Shown in pieces: positions 16,094 through 24,384 of a DNA stretch of 50,843 nt. The DNA is taken from contig JAIBBP010000154.1 of the NCBI GenBank assembly GCA_019694615.1, positions 1-50,843 of the forward strand, written 5' to 3'. Numbering within the stretch: position 1 is the first letter of the stretch; each line of letters starts with the position of its first letter. The position numbers were made by a program, and so were the translations under genes. The notes under the pieces are model-generated. The model was not told the DNA's origin. It saw nothing but the letters and a program-made list of their open reading frames with translations, and made no database searches. The stretch comes from Microthrixaceae bacterium (GTDB taxonomy: Bacteria > Actinomycetota > Acidimicrobiia > Acidimicrobiales > Microtrichaceae).

Positions 16094-16399
16094 GTGAGCT
16101 CGGCCATCCCCAACGGTGACCTCCCCTGCGACGACCCGCGAACCAGTGGCTCGCCCGAACACATTTCGCCTGCTGAGATCGACGCGTTGAAGGTGGAGCT
16201 GTGGCACGCTCGTGACGCTGCTGTGAACGCCATCACCGAGACCGGACGGCTCCGAGCCCGCAATCGAGAGCTTGAGGCGCTCATCCACCAACTCCGGACC
16301 GAACTCGACCGCCTCGCACACGTCGAGCACTCGGTGACCTTCCGCGTGGGCAACGCTGTGGTGGGACCACTGCGCTCGGCGCGCCGCCTCCTCCGTTGA
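16094..16399 (+). CDS. Small coiled-coil protein
   Basis: No enzyme family recognised. The 101-residue product is mostly one predicted coiled coil (about residues 27-75; heptad-like ARNRELEALIHQLRTELDRL) with an unstructured N-terminus and a basic tail ending GPLRSARRLLR. That tail resembles the basic amphipathic ends often attached to glycosyltransferases, and may touch the membrane. It starts leaderless at GTG and overlaps the giant glycosyltransferase start by TTGA, so the two are co-translated. A scaffolding or oligomerisation role for the next gene is the simplest guess. Confidence 0.7.
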   Translation: MSSAIPNGDLPCDDPRTSGSPEHISPAEIDALKVELWHARDAAVNAITETGRLRARNRELEALIHQLRTELDRLAHVEHSVTFRVGNAVVGPLRSARRLLR

Positions 16400-19077
16400 G
16401 CGATCGGAGCGAGCTGGACCCTTTCGTCCGCGTCGTCGTCCTCAACTGGAACGCCGCGTGGCTGACGACTCGGTGCATCCGGTCGATCCAGAAGACTGAC
16501 TACCCAGTCGAGCGCTTCGAGATCGTCGTCGTCGACAACGCGTCGATCGACGGCTCGCTATCACGGCTTCGCGCCGACATCGACGGTGTTCGATTCATCG
16601 AGAACGCTACGAACCTCGGTTTCGCCGAGGGCAACAACCGCGCGCTTCGCGATCTCGACGGCGTCGACTACGTCGCTCTCGTGAACAACGACGCCAGAGT
16701 CGATCCCAACTGGCTCCGGCCGTTGGTGGACGCGATGTCCGCCGACCCCTCCGTTGGTGCGGCGGCACCGAAACTGCTCCTCGAGGCCGAGTTCGCGACG
16801 GTGCATGTGCAGGGCACCGGAACTCTCGACTCGATCGAGGTCGACGGAGTCGACGTTACGCGCCGGTGCATCTACGACGGCGTGAACGAGCGGCCTCACG
16901 ACACCGTGCCACTGGCCTTCGTTCGCACCGTCACGGGCTCGGCGATGCTGCACGTTCCCGTTGGTGGCAACACACCGCAGGTAACCATCCGCTGGACCGG
17001 CGGCGAGTCCGGTCTCGAGGTGGCCGCCAGCACCGATTCGCGCCGGTCTGACGTCGCGGTGGCCACGCCGATCGATGACGGAGTCCGGCTGACCCTCACG
17101 AACCGGCGTGATCGCCGCGTGAACAGTCTCGGCATCGATCTGACGCCCTGGACTGAGGGTACCGAACGCTGGTTCGGCGAGCTGGACCGTCCGAATCTCG
17201 GCCACCACGACGTTTGGGGGTTCACCGGCGGCGGCGTCCTCCTACGATCCGCCATGCTCCGCGACGTCGGGGTCTTCGACCCCTCGTTCTTCGCCTACTA
17301 CGAGGACACCGACCTGTCGTGGCGGGCACGACGACGCGGCTGGCGTGTTGAATGCGTCCCAGAGTCAGTGATCCATCACTTGCACGGTGGGAGCGCAGGC
17401 CCCGAGGCACAAGGATTCTTCTTCCTCAACTACCGCAACTGGCTCTTGACCGCCCTTCGCAACGCCGGGCCTCGGCAGCTGTTCTCGGCGCTCTCCGTCG
17501 CCCGCCGCTTGAGCTGGGGCCCATTCCGCCGCAATGTGTTCGGTCCGCTGCGTCGCCTGCACCGTCCCGATCTCACCATCACCGCCGCGTGGGCACGGGT
17601 CTTCGCCGGCCTGGCCTCTTCCCTTCCGGCGGTCGTCGCGTCGCGGGTGCGAGGAGCGGGTCGACCGGGGGGTGCCGCTGTCGGCACGGCGGCGACCGAC
17701 GGGGTCGTGAGCCGGCTGATGCCTTCCACGCCCCCGCGTCCTCCTCGCCCACGCCTGGGGGGCCCAACCCTCTGTTACATCGATGTCACCGAGACGCTGC
17801 GGTCGGGCTGGCGCGCCGGCATTCAACGGGTGGTGTGTGAGCTGGTACGCGAGCTCCCACGGGCCCATCCGGACATCGAGCTCGTACCTGTCTGCTGGTC
17901 CAAAACACACGAGCAGTTCCGGCGGATCGATTCGGCCGAGTACGCCCGACTGCTCGCCCCGACAGCGACACAGCAGCCCTCGATGCCGGCACCTTCGCCG
18001 GGGAGGGTTCGTCGCCTCCTTGCTCGCCTCATGCACCGCAGCGGAGCCGCCGGGCTGGTGCATGCTGTCCGGCGGCAGCGTGAACTCCGAGCAGTGTCGC
18101 CTGAGCATCGGGTACTTCTCCTGTATCGGTTCGAACCCGGTTCGGTCTTCCTCGACGTCGACGCATCCTGGAACCCCACCACTCGCCCGAGGGCAGACCT
18201 CCTCCCGGACTTGGTGGCGGGAGGAGTGCGCACGGTGATGTTCCTGCACGACCTCCTGCCCCAAACCCATCCGCAGTGGTTCATCCCCCAGCTCGTGGAC
18301 GTCTCGTCGGCACATCTTCACGCCCACCTCGAGGCGAACTCGTCGTTCGTCTGCAATTCTGAGCACACCGCGGCGACGCTGGCGCGTTATGCCGCCGATC
18401 TCGGAGCCGCGGCCCCCAACGCGAGCGTGGCGCCTATGGGATCGACGACTTCAACCGTGCCTTCTCGGCCACGCAGCGACGCGGCGAACGCGACCGACGT
18501 GCCCGAACGGCCTTTCGTCGTCGTCGGGACGGTCGAGCCACGCAAGAACCACGCCGTCGTGCTCGACGCGTTCGAGAAGGTCCGGGTGGAGCACCCCGAC
18601 GCCCGGCTCGTCGTGGTCGGTCGCCCCGGATGGCGCTCCGATGCCGTGATCGGTCGTCTGCGCCACCTCGCCGACTCTCCCAGCGGGGGTGTCGTGTGGC
18701 GGTCCGACGCGTCTGACGATGAACTTGCCGAGCTCTACGCGCGCGCTTTGGCGGTGGTGGTTGCTTCGGCGACCGAGGGTTTCGGCTTGCCTGTCGTCGA
18801 GGCTCTGAACCACGGCGCGGTTGTGCTCAGTTCGAATGGTGGGGGGCTCCCCGAGGCCGGCGGAGATCACGTCGAGTACTTCGATCCCACATCTGTTGAC
18901 GAGTTGGCCCTCCTCATGAGCCGGCACCTCGACGATCCCGTCCATCACGAGGAGCGTCGCCGCGTCGCCTCGGCGTTCGATCCAGTCTCGTGGTCGGCCA
19001 CCGCCGCAGCGACCGGCGACGCGATAGTGGCCGCTGCCTCCGGGGCAGCGTTTGGCAGCACCGGTACGCTGCGGTGA
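16396..19077 (+). CDS. Bifunctional glycosyltransferase, GT2-GT4 fusion
   Basis: An 893-residue protein with two catalytic halves. The GT2 half (about 10-350) has VVVLNWN, VVDNASIDGS (45-54), NNDARVD (97-103) and YYEDTDLSWRARRRGW (301-316). Between the acidic motif and GGGVLLR (278-284) lies an unusually long insert (about 130-270) rich in Thr/Val and beta-like stretches. The GT4 half starts near LCYIDVTETL (459-468) and has VVGTVEPRKNHAVVLDAF and ATEGFGLPVVEAL. TTG 16396 overlaps the upstream stop and the C-terminus overlaps the next start. The protein probably adds two sugars in succession. Confidence 0.88.
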   Translation: MSDRSELDPFVRVVVLNWNAAWLTTRCIRSIQKTDYPVERFEIVVVDNASIDGSLSRLRADIDGVRFIENATNLGFAEGNNRALRDLDGVDYVALVNNDARVDPNWLRPLVDAMSADPSVGAAAPKLLLEAEFATVHVQGTGTLDSIEVDGVDVTRRCIYDGVNERPHDTVPLAFVRTVTGSAMLHVPVGGNTPQVTIRWTGGESGLEVAASTDSRRSDVAVATPIDDGVRLTLTNRRDRRVNSLGIDLTPWTEGTERWFGELDRPNLGHHDVWGFTGGGVLLRSAMLRDVGVFDPSFFAYYEDTDLSWRARRRGWRVECVPESVIHHLHGGSAGPEAQGFFFLNYRNWLLTALRNAGPRQLFSALSVARRLSWGPFRRNVFGPLRRLHRPDLTITAAWARVFAGLASSLPAVVASRVRGAGRPGGAAVGTAATDGVVSRLMPSTPPRPPRPRLGGPTLCYIDVTETLRSGWRAGIQRVVCELVRELPRAHPDIELVPVCWSKTHEQFRRIDSAEYARLLAPTATQQPSMPAPSPGRVRRLLARLMHRSGAAGLVHAVRRQRELRAVSPEHRVLLLYRFEPGSVFLDVDASWNPTTRPRADLLPDLVAGGVRTVMFLHDLLPQTHPQWFIPQLVDVSSAHLHAHLEANSSFVCNSEHTAATLARYAADLGAAAPNASVAPMGSTTSTVPSRPRSDAANATDVPERPFVVVGTVEPRKNHAVVLDAFEKVRVEHPDARLVVVGRPGWRSDAVIGRLRHLADSPSGGVVWRSDASDDELAELYARALAVVVASATEGFGLPVVEALNHGAVVLSSNGGGLPEAGGDHVEYFDPTSVDELALLMSRHLDDPVHHEERRRVASAFDPVSWSATAAATGDAIVAAASGAAFGSTGTLR

Positions 19078-20693
19078 TGCTGGAGATGTCGACCGAGCCC
19101 CTGATCTCGGTCCTGACGCCTGTGTACAACACCGACGCCGACGTGTTGGAGGAGTGTGTTGCATCGGTTGTGGGCCAGACGTACCGCAACTGGCAGTTGT
19201 GCCTGGTCGACGACCGGTCACCCGAGCCACACGTTTGGCCACTCCTACAGGACATCGCGACCCGCGACCCGCGGATCTTCGTCGGCCGACGCGATGTCAA
19301 CGGCGGAATCGTCGCTGCCTCCAACGACTGCGCCGCGCTCGCGACGGGCGACGTCGTGTCACTCCTCGACCACGACGATCTCTTGGCACCGACGGCACTC
19401 GCCGAGGTCGCTGCGGCGTTCGCCGCCCACGACGACGTCGACTACGTATACAGCGACGAGGACATCGTCGACCTCGCTGGGCGACGGGTTGCGCCGTTCT
19501 ACAAGCCGGACTGGTCGCCCGAGCGATTTCGCTGCCAGATGTACACCTGCCACCTGTCGTCGATCCGCCGAACGGTGTTCGACGCCGTTGGCGGGTTCCG
19601 CGACGGGTTCGACGGCTCCCAGGACTGGGATCTGATGCTACGGGTCACCGAAGTGGCCCGACGCATCGTTCACATACCGAAGGTGCTGTACCACTGGCGA
19701 ACTGTCGCCACCTCGGTGCTCGCTGGCGAGGATGTGAAGCCGTACGCGTATGACGCTGGCCGCCGTGCTGTCGCAGCGCACTGCGAGCGATTCGGGATCG
19801 ACGGCGAGGTGATCGAGCTACGCCAGCGCGGCCACTACCGGGTGCGTCGATCGATCGACACATCGCCGTTGGTCAGTATCGTGATCCCTACGAGAGGCTC
19901 GGAGGGACGGCCCTGGGGCCAGAGCCGGGTGATGGTCGTAGAGGCCGTCCGCTCGGTGATCGAGCGATCAAGCTACGAGAACGTCGAGATCGTTGTCGTC
20001 TTCGACACAGCAACACCGGGTTACGTCCTCGCGCGCCTCCGCGAGATCGCCGGCGACCGACTTCAGCTCGTGGAGTGGACACATCCGTTCGATTTCTCGG
20101 CGAAAGTGAACCTCGGAGCGAAGGAAGCGACAGGCGACCTTCTGCTACTCCTCAACGACGACACCGAGGTCATCACGCCCGACTGGATCGAGACGATGTC
20201 AGGCTTCCTGCGCGAGCCCGACGTCGGTGCGGTGGGGTGCAACCTGCTGTTCGAGGACGGCCGCCTCCAACACGCCGGCCATGTGCATCTGAACGGTGCA
20301 CCGGGCCACGTGATGTTCGGGCAGATGCCGACGAGCACGCGCAACCGCATGGCTCTGTGGCTCGATCGCGAGGTTGCCGGCGTTACGGGCGCTGCGTTGC
20401 TGACGAGGGCTTCGACCTTTGCGGAGGTCGGAGGTTTCGGCACTGAGTTCCCCAACAACTACAACGACGTCGACTTCTGCCTGAAGCTGCGCGCCGCCGG
20501 CTACCGGATCGTCGTCACGCCCCACGCGTCGTTGTTCCACTTCGAGTCGGTCACTCGGGACCCGACGGTTTCCGACGACGAACTACAACGCCTCCGCGAC
20601 CGTTGGAACTCAGAGTTGCACCGCGACCCGTACTACAACCCCAACCACCTCGCCGGGCTCGACAGCTATCCCGAGCCCTACATCTATCCCTGA
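19077..20693 (+). CDS. Glycosyltransferase with two tandem GT2 domains
   Basis: Product of 538 residues from ATG 19077, overlapping the previous stop in TGATG. Domain 1 (about 8-230) starts LISVLTPVYNTD and has LLDHDDLL and YSDEDIVD. Domain 2 (about 262-520) starts PLVSIVIPTRGS and has LLLLNDDTEV and NNYNDVDFCLKLRAAGYR. Both have the acidic metal/nucleotide motifs, so both may be active. Tandem GT2 proteins of this type are common in O-antigen and capsule clusters. It ends the run that began with the coiled-coil gene and is followed by palindrome P2. Confidence 0.88.
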   Translation: MLEMSTEPLISVLTPVYNTDADVLEECVASVVGQTYRNWQLCLVDDRSPEPHVWPLLQDIATRDPRIFVGRRDVNGGIVAASNDCAALATGDVVSLLDHDDLLAPTALAEVAAAFAAHDDVDYVYSDEDIVDLAGRRVAPFYKPDWSPERFRCQMYTCHLSSIRRTVFDAVGGFRDGFDGSQDWDLMLRVTEVARRIVHIPKVLYHWRTVATSVLAGEDVKPYAYDAGRRAVAAHCERFGIDGEVIELRQRGHYRVRRSIDTSPLVSIVIPTRGSEGRPWGQSRVMVVEAVRSVIERSSYENVEIVVVFDTATPGYVLARLREIAGDRLQLVEWTHPFDFSAKVNLGAKEATGDLLLLLNDDTEVITPDWIETMSGFLREPDVGAVGCNLLFEDGRLQHAGHVHLNGAPGHVMFGQMPTSTRNRMALWLDREVAGVTGAALLTRASTFAEVGGFGTEFPNNYNDVDFCLKLRAAGYRIVVTPHASLFHFESVTRDPTVSDDELQRLRDRWNSELHRDPYYNPNHLAGLDSYPEPYIYP

Positions 20694-20716
20694 TCTCGGG
20701 ACTGACAGCCATCCCC

Positions 20717-20776
20717 AACCTGTTCTGTTGTACGAAGTGCGCGCCTGGGCGCTCGCTTTGTACAACAGAACAGGTT
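20717..20776. repeat. Imperfect 60-nt hairpin (element P2, 52-nt class)
   Basis: Outer 17-bp perfect stem (20717-20733 with 20760-20776), then an inner stem to a 2-nt loop at 20746-20747. In plus-strand RNA the inner part has two G-U pairs (20734/20759 and 20738/20755) and one C-U mismatch; in minus-strand RNA the G-U pairs become mismatches. The 52-nt core 20721-20772 has the GTTCTGT/ACAGAAC ends. It lies between convergent genes. Confidence 0.85.
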
Positions 20777-20805
20777 CGGGGAGGGTCCGGGGTAGAGGGT
20801 CTGGA

Positions 20806-21081
20806 TCAGCGAACGAGTCGGGCGTTGACGTCGGCCGTGAGGGAAACTACGTCAGCTCGGACAGCCTCGATGATCTCGCGCATCATTTCGGGGTCCGACG
20901 CGACCATCGTCTGCCGCAGTCGTTCCACCGATGCCGAGAGGTCGCTGACCTGAGAGCTCAACGAGTCGACGCGACGCTCCAGAGCGTGCACCGATTCTCG
21001 GTCGGACCGACGGGTGCTTGCACCGGGCAGCCGGCTCTCCACGCTGCGGAGCGTTGCTCTGAGGGACCGTGATGCAGCCAT
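20806..21081 (-). CDS. Small coiled-coil protein
   Basis: Product of 91 residues, no family recognised. A basic N-terminus (SRSLRATLRSVESRL) is followed by a predicted coiled coil from about 28 to 85 (LERRVDSLSSQVSDLSASVERL), ending NARLVR. It has its own TAGGGT box 9 nt before ATG 21081, which supports it as a real gene. It is divergent from the 777-residue glycosyltransferase and convergent with the tandem GT2 gene. It resembles the 101-residue coiled-coil protein in design, not clearly in sequence. Confidence 0.6.
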   Translation of the reverse strand: MAASRSLRATLRSVESRLPGASTRRSDRESVHALERRVDSLSSQVSDLSASVERLRQTMVASDPEMMREIIEAVRADVVSLTADVNARLVR

Positions 21082-21090
21082 TAAGGTCGA

Positions 21091-21096
21091 ACCCTA
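21091..21096 (-). promoter_or_regulatory. TAGGGT -10 box for the 91-residue coiled-coil gene
   Basis: Nine nt upstream of ATG 21081. A second hexamer on the plus strand, TAAGGT at 21082-21087, could serve the divergent glycosyltransferase, so the two promoters would interleave. Confidence 0.45.
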
Positions 21097-21157
21097 CTGC
21101 GACCGCAGCGAACCCCGCCGACGACGCCGGGGGCGCCCGGGTGAGAGGGACTCGACG

Positions 21158-23491
21158 ATGCAGGTGTTGGTGTTGTCCGAGACCGGGCGCGGAAGCGCGC
21201 ACGACCTCGCTCTCGCATCGATTCGGGCACACCATCCGGAAGCCACGGTCGTCGTCGTGGTCACCCATCCCGCCGCCGCGTCCGGCGACGGCCCGACGAT
21301 GGCGATCACAGCCCGCGATCTGTCCATCGGCGGCTTGCCGTACACGCAGGCCTGGCTCGCCGGCGGCCCGGCGTTCGCCCGATGGGCCGTTGTGCCAGCG
21401 GCTGTCGAAGCGCTCGGACCGATCGAGGAAGCGCTGCTGGTCCTTCCCGACCACGCGTGGGTTCGAGCTCGCCTCGACGATCTGGCCGCGGCGACGGCGG
21501 ACCACGGCGTCGCGCTCGTCGCACGCGGGGGCGAGGCCGAGTCCGGGATCGTCCATGGCGGGTGGATTCCGGAGATCGCTGTTTTCGGCACAGATCCTAA
21601 CCGCCGATCAGCGGTCCTCCGCTGGTGGGGCGAGATCGCGGTGAGAAGCCTGTTCGACCTCCGCGACGACCTTCTCGACGTCGACGACCCTTGGCGTGGG
21701 TTCGTCGACTCCGGTGGGCCGGTCACGGCGATCACCGACCCATCAGTCCGAGTCAGCCCGCAGTCCGCCTACCTGCTCGACGGGGTCGACGCTGCATCGA
21801 CCAGGCTTGCGACGTTTCCCGCCTTCGACGCCGACCGTCCGTGGTGGTACTCCGAGTCCGCGGACGAGATTCCGCTCCTCTTGACGAGTAGCGACGACGG
21901 GCTTCGCCGGATCTGTCTCGACTACGCGAGTTCAGTCCGTGACTACGCCAGTGGCGAGGCGGCAACGGAAGGACAACTGTTCGGAGTTCCGTGGTCCCGC
22001 GAGCTGCGAGACCTACTCCGCTCTCGGTTGACCGAGCTTCGCGAGAGCGGGCAATGGCTACCCGACCTGTTCGATCCGGACTCGGCGCGGGCTTTCATCC
22101 GTTGGCTCACCGACCCAACGGCATCGACGGTCACGGGAGTGAGCCCCATGGCTGATGTGGTGTGGCGACAACGCCCCGACCTCGCAGCGGCCTTCCCGAA
22201 CGTGAGGTGGGCCGATCGCGACGGCTTCGTCCGGTGGTTGTGGACCCACGCGCTCACCGAGGGCCTCGTCACCACCGGCGTCCTCCCACCCCGACCTGGT
22301 GCGGCCCGAGCCACTTCGGTGAGGCTTCCTCCCGACCCCCGCCCCGCCCCGCCGGTCGTCACCGTGGGCGATGAGGCTCCGCCGGTTCGGCGACCGTACG
22401 GCGTCAACCTCGCCGGCTATCACGATGCCGAGCTCGGCCTCGGCGTGGCGGTGCGACGCGTCGGCGCTGCACTCGACGCTGCGCGGATCCCTTGGGCGAA
22501 GGTGACCTACGACCGCTCACACAGCCGGCGCCGCGGGGCCGCAGAGAACTCCGCCGACGCGCCGTACTGGTTCAACCTCGTCCTCGTCGCTCCCGATCAA
22601 CTGCAGTTCTTCGCCGACGACGTCGGCCCCGCCCTCTTCGACGGTCGCTACACGATCGGGCTGTGGTTCTGGGAAACCGACACGCTGCGGCAGCGCCAGC
22701 TCGACGCGTTCGAGCTGGTCGACGAAGTCTGGGCCTCAACCCGCTACCTCACCGACGTGTTCCGAGCTCACTCGACCCGAACACCTGTCACCCACGTCCC
22801 GGTCCCGCTCGAGTTCGCGCCGGCCACGCGGGACGCCACGTCGAGACTCCGTCTCGGACTCGATGATCGTTTCACGTTTCTTTTCAGCTTCGACTTCCTC
22901 TCGATCGCCGCTCGAAAGAACCCGCTCGGTCTCGTGAAGGCGTACTGCCGAGCTTTCGCTCCCGACGAAGGGACGCGGCTCATCCTCAAGTCGATCAACG
23001 GTGGACGCCATCTTGCCGAAGCCGAGGAGATCCGAGCGGCGATCGCCGAACGCGACGACATCGAGATGTGGGACCGCTATCTCGACGCCTCCGATCGAAT
23101 CGATCTGGTCGCCAATGTTGATGCCTACGTGTCACTGCATCGTTCGGAAGGCCTCGGGCTCACCATGGCAGAGGCCATGTCGGCTGGCACGCCTGTCATC
23201 GCTACCGGTTACTCGGGCAACCTCGATTTCATGTCGAACAAGTCGGCGCTCCTCGTCGACCACACTGTCATCCCGATCGGCGAGGGATCGTTCTACCCGC
23301 CCGAAGGCCATTGGGCCGACCCCGACCTCGACCATGCCGCTGAGCTGATGCGACGGCTCCACGACGACGCCGCCGGTGGCGGCCGACTGCGCTCCGCTCT
23401 CTCCGAAGCAGGCGAGCGGGCACTCGAACCGTTCACCGTCAAGCGCGTCGGAGCGGCGATCGACGCACGACTCCGAGAGCTCTGGAGGTGA
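21158..23491 (+). CDS. Large GT4 glycosyltransferase with uncharacterised N-terminal half
   Basis: Product of 777 residues from ATG 21158, which has GAGAGG about 8 nt upstream; the longer reading overlaps the divergent coiled-coil gene. Residues 1-430 contain no motif I recognise, although LVLPDHAWVRARLDDL recalls sugar-transferase-like folds. The C-terminal half (about 440-777) is GT4: YGVNLAGYHDAELGLG, FLFSFDFLSIAARKNP, LHRSEGLGLTMAEAMSAGTPV (E-x7-E), then GYSGNLDFM, a common ending of GT4 enzymes in exporter clusters. It precedes the Wzm/Wzt pair by 91 bp. Confidence 0.85.
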   Translation: MQVLVLSETGRGSAHDLALASIRAHHPEATVVVVVTHPAAASGDGPTMAITARDLSIGGLPYTQAWLAGGPAFARWAVVPAAVEALGPIEEALLVLPDHAWVRARLDDLAAATADHGVALVARGGEAESGIVHGGWIPEIAVFGTDPNRRSAVLRWWGEIAVRSLFDLRDDLLDVDDPWRGFVDSGGPVTAITDPSVRVSPQSAYLLDGVDAASTRLATFPAFDADRPWWYSESADEIPLLLTSSDDGLRRICLDYASSVRDYASGEAATEGQLFGVPWSRELRDLLRSRLTELRESGQWLPDLFDPDSARAFIRWLTDPTASTVTGVSPMADVVWRQRPDLAAAFPNVRWADRDGFVRWLWTHALTEGLVTTGVLPPRPGAARATSVRLPPDPRPAPPVVTVGDEAPPVRRPYGVNLAGYHDAELGLGVAVRRVGAALDAARIPWAKVTYDRSHSRRRGAAENSADAPYWFNLVLVAPDQLQFFADDVGPALFDGRYTIGLWFWETDTLRQRQLDAFELVDEVWASTRYLTDVFRAHSTRTPVTHVPVPLEFAPATRDATSRLRLGLDDRFTFLFSFDFLSIAARKNPLGLVKAYCRAFAPDEGTRLILKSINGGRHLAEAEEIRAAIAERDDIEMWDRYLDASDRIDLVANVDAYVSLHRSEGLGLTMAEAMSAGTPVIATGYSGNLDFMSNKSALLVDHTVIPIGEGSFYPPEGHWADPDLDHAAELMRRLHDDAAGGGRLRSALSEAGERALEPFTVKRVGAAIDARLRELWR

Positions 23492-23531
23492 CGACGAGGA
23501 TCGGGTCGACGGACTCGACGCAGCCGACTGC

Positions 23532-23537
23532 TAGCGT
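23532..23537 (+). promoter_or_regulatory. TAGCGT -10 box upstream of wzm
   Basis: TAGCGT is followed after 10 nt by ATG 23548, the first codon of a short ORF that ends on the wzm start. It would give the export operon its own promoter. Confidence 0.45.
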
Positions 23538-23547
23538 CATCCAGCCG

Positions 23548-23586
23548 ATGCAAACGACTCCGCTGTTCCTGTCGGCTCCACGATGA
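23548..23586 (+). CDS. Predicted leaderless leader peptide (12 codons) overlapping the wzm start
   Basis: Reads MQTTPLFLSAPR and stops at TGA 23584-23586, which overlaps the wzm ATG at 23583 in an ATGA junction. It lies 10 nt downstream of a TAGCGT box. wzm lacks a recognisable Shine-Dalgarno, so coupled reinitiation would explain its translation. This is the same arrangement as at pabB. Confidence 0.35.
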   Translation: MQTTPLFLSAPR

Positions 23587-24383
23587 CTGCTCCCGCGAAG
23601 GTCTGGGAATACCGGACCCTCATCACCAACCTCGCGCAGCGGGATCTCCGGTCCCGCTACAAGAAGAGCCTCCTCGGATGGGCATGGTCGTTGATCAACC
23701 CGGCCACCACGTTGGGCATCTACACGCTGGTATTCGGGGTGTTCCTCTCCGTCGAGGCACCACTCGCCGGGAACGGGCACAGCAAGGTCTTCGCTCTCTA
23801 CCTGTTCTGCGCGCTCGTCGGTTGGAACTCGTTCGCTGGGGGCGTCAACACGGCAATGCAGTCGTTCCTCGCCGCTGGCGGACTGCTCACTCGCACCTAC
23901 TTCCCTCCCGAAGTCCCGGTCGTGGCGGGGTCACTCACCGTCCTCACGCAGACGGCGGTCGAGGCCGGCATCCTGCTCTGCTTCATGATCGCCATCGGAA
24001 ACATTGGGTTGTCCACGCTGCTGATCGTTCCGATCCTCGTGCTGCTGACGCTGTTCTCATTCGGAATCGGCCTCCTGGTCGCCCTGCTGAACGTCAGGTA
24101 CCGCGACGTTGCCTACCTCGTCGCCGTCGGGCTCCAAGTTCTGTTCTACGCGACCCCGATCGTGTACTCCGAGTCGATCGTCGAGAAGCATCCGGCCGCA
24201 GCGACAGCCCTCAAGTTCAATCCGATGACGCACTTCGTCGGAGCGATGCGCCATGCCGTCTACCTCTTGCAAGCTCCCACGCTGCTCAACTGGATCGTGA
24301 TGGTGGGAGCCACCGCGTTCACTGTGGTCGTCGGTTGGACGGTTTTCGCCCACAAGGCGCCGCAGTTCATCGAGGAGATCTGA
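23583..24383 (+). CDS. wzm: ABC-2 type polysaccharide export permease
   Basis: Membrane half of an ABC exporter that moves finished, lipid-linked glycans across the cytoplasmic membrane. The 266-residue product has the amphipathic N-terminus of the family (LAQRDLRSRYKKSLLGWAWSLINP) and about six hydrophobic helices, with a conserved LLNVRYRDVAYLV loop and YATPIVY near the fifth helix. The length is typical of Wzm/TagG/RfbA. The ATPase gene follows two bases after its stop. An ABC-exported glycan is normally completed in the cytoplasm, which fits the capping methyltransferase downstream. Confidence 0.93.
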   Translation: MTAPAKVWEYRTLITNLAQRDLRSRYKKSLLGWAWSLINPATTLGIYTLVFGVFLSVEAPLAGNGHSKVFALYLFCALVGWNSFAGGVNTAMQSFLAAGGLLTRTYFPPEVPVVAGSLTVLTQTAVEAGILLCFMIAIGNIGLSTLLIVPILVLLTLFSFGIGLLVALLNVRYRDVAYLVAVGLQVLFYATPIVYSESIVEKHPAAATALKFNPMTHFVGAMRHAVYLLQAPTLLNWIVMVGATAFTVVVGWTVFAHKAPQFIEEI

Positions 24384-24384
24384 G

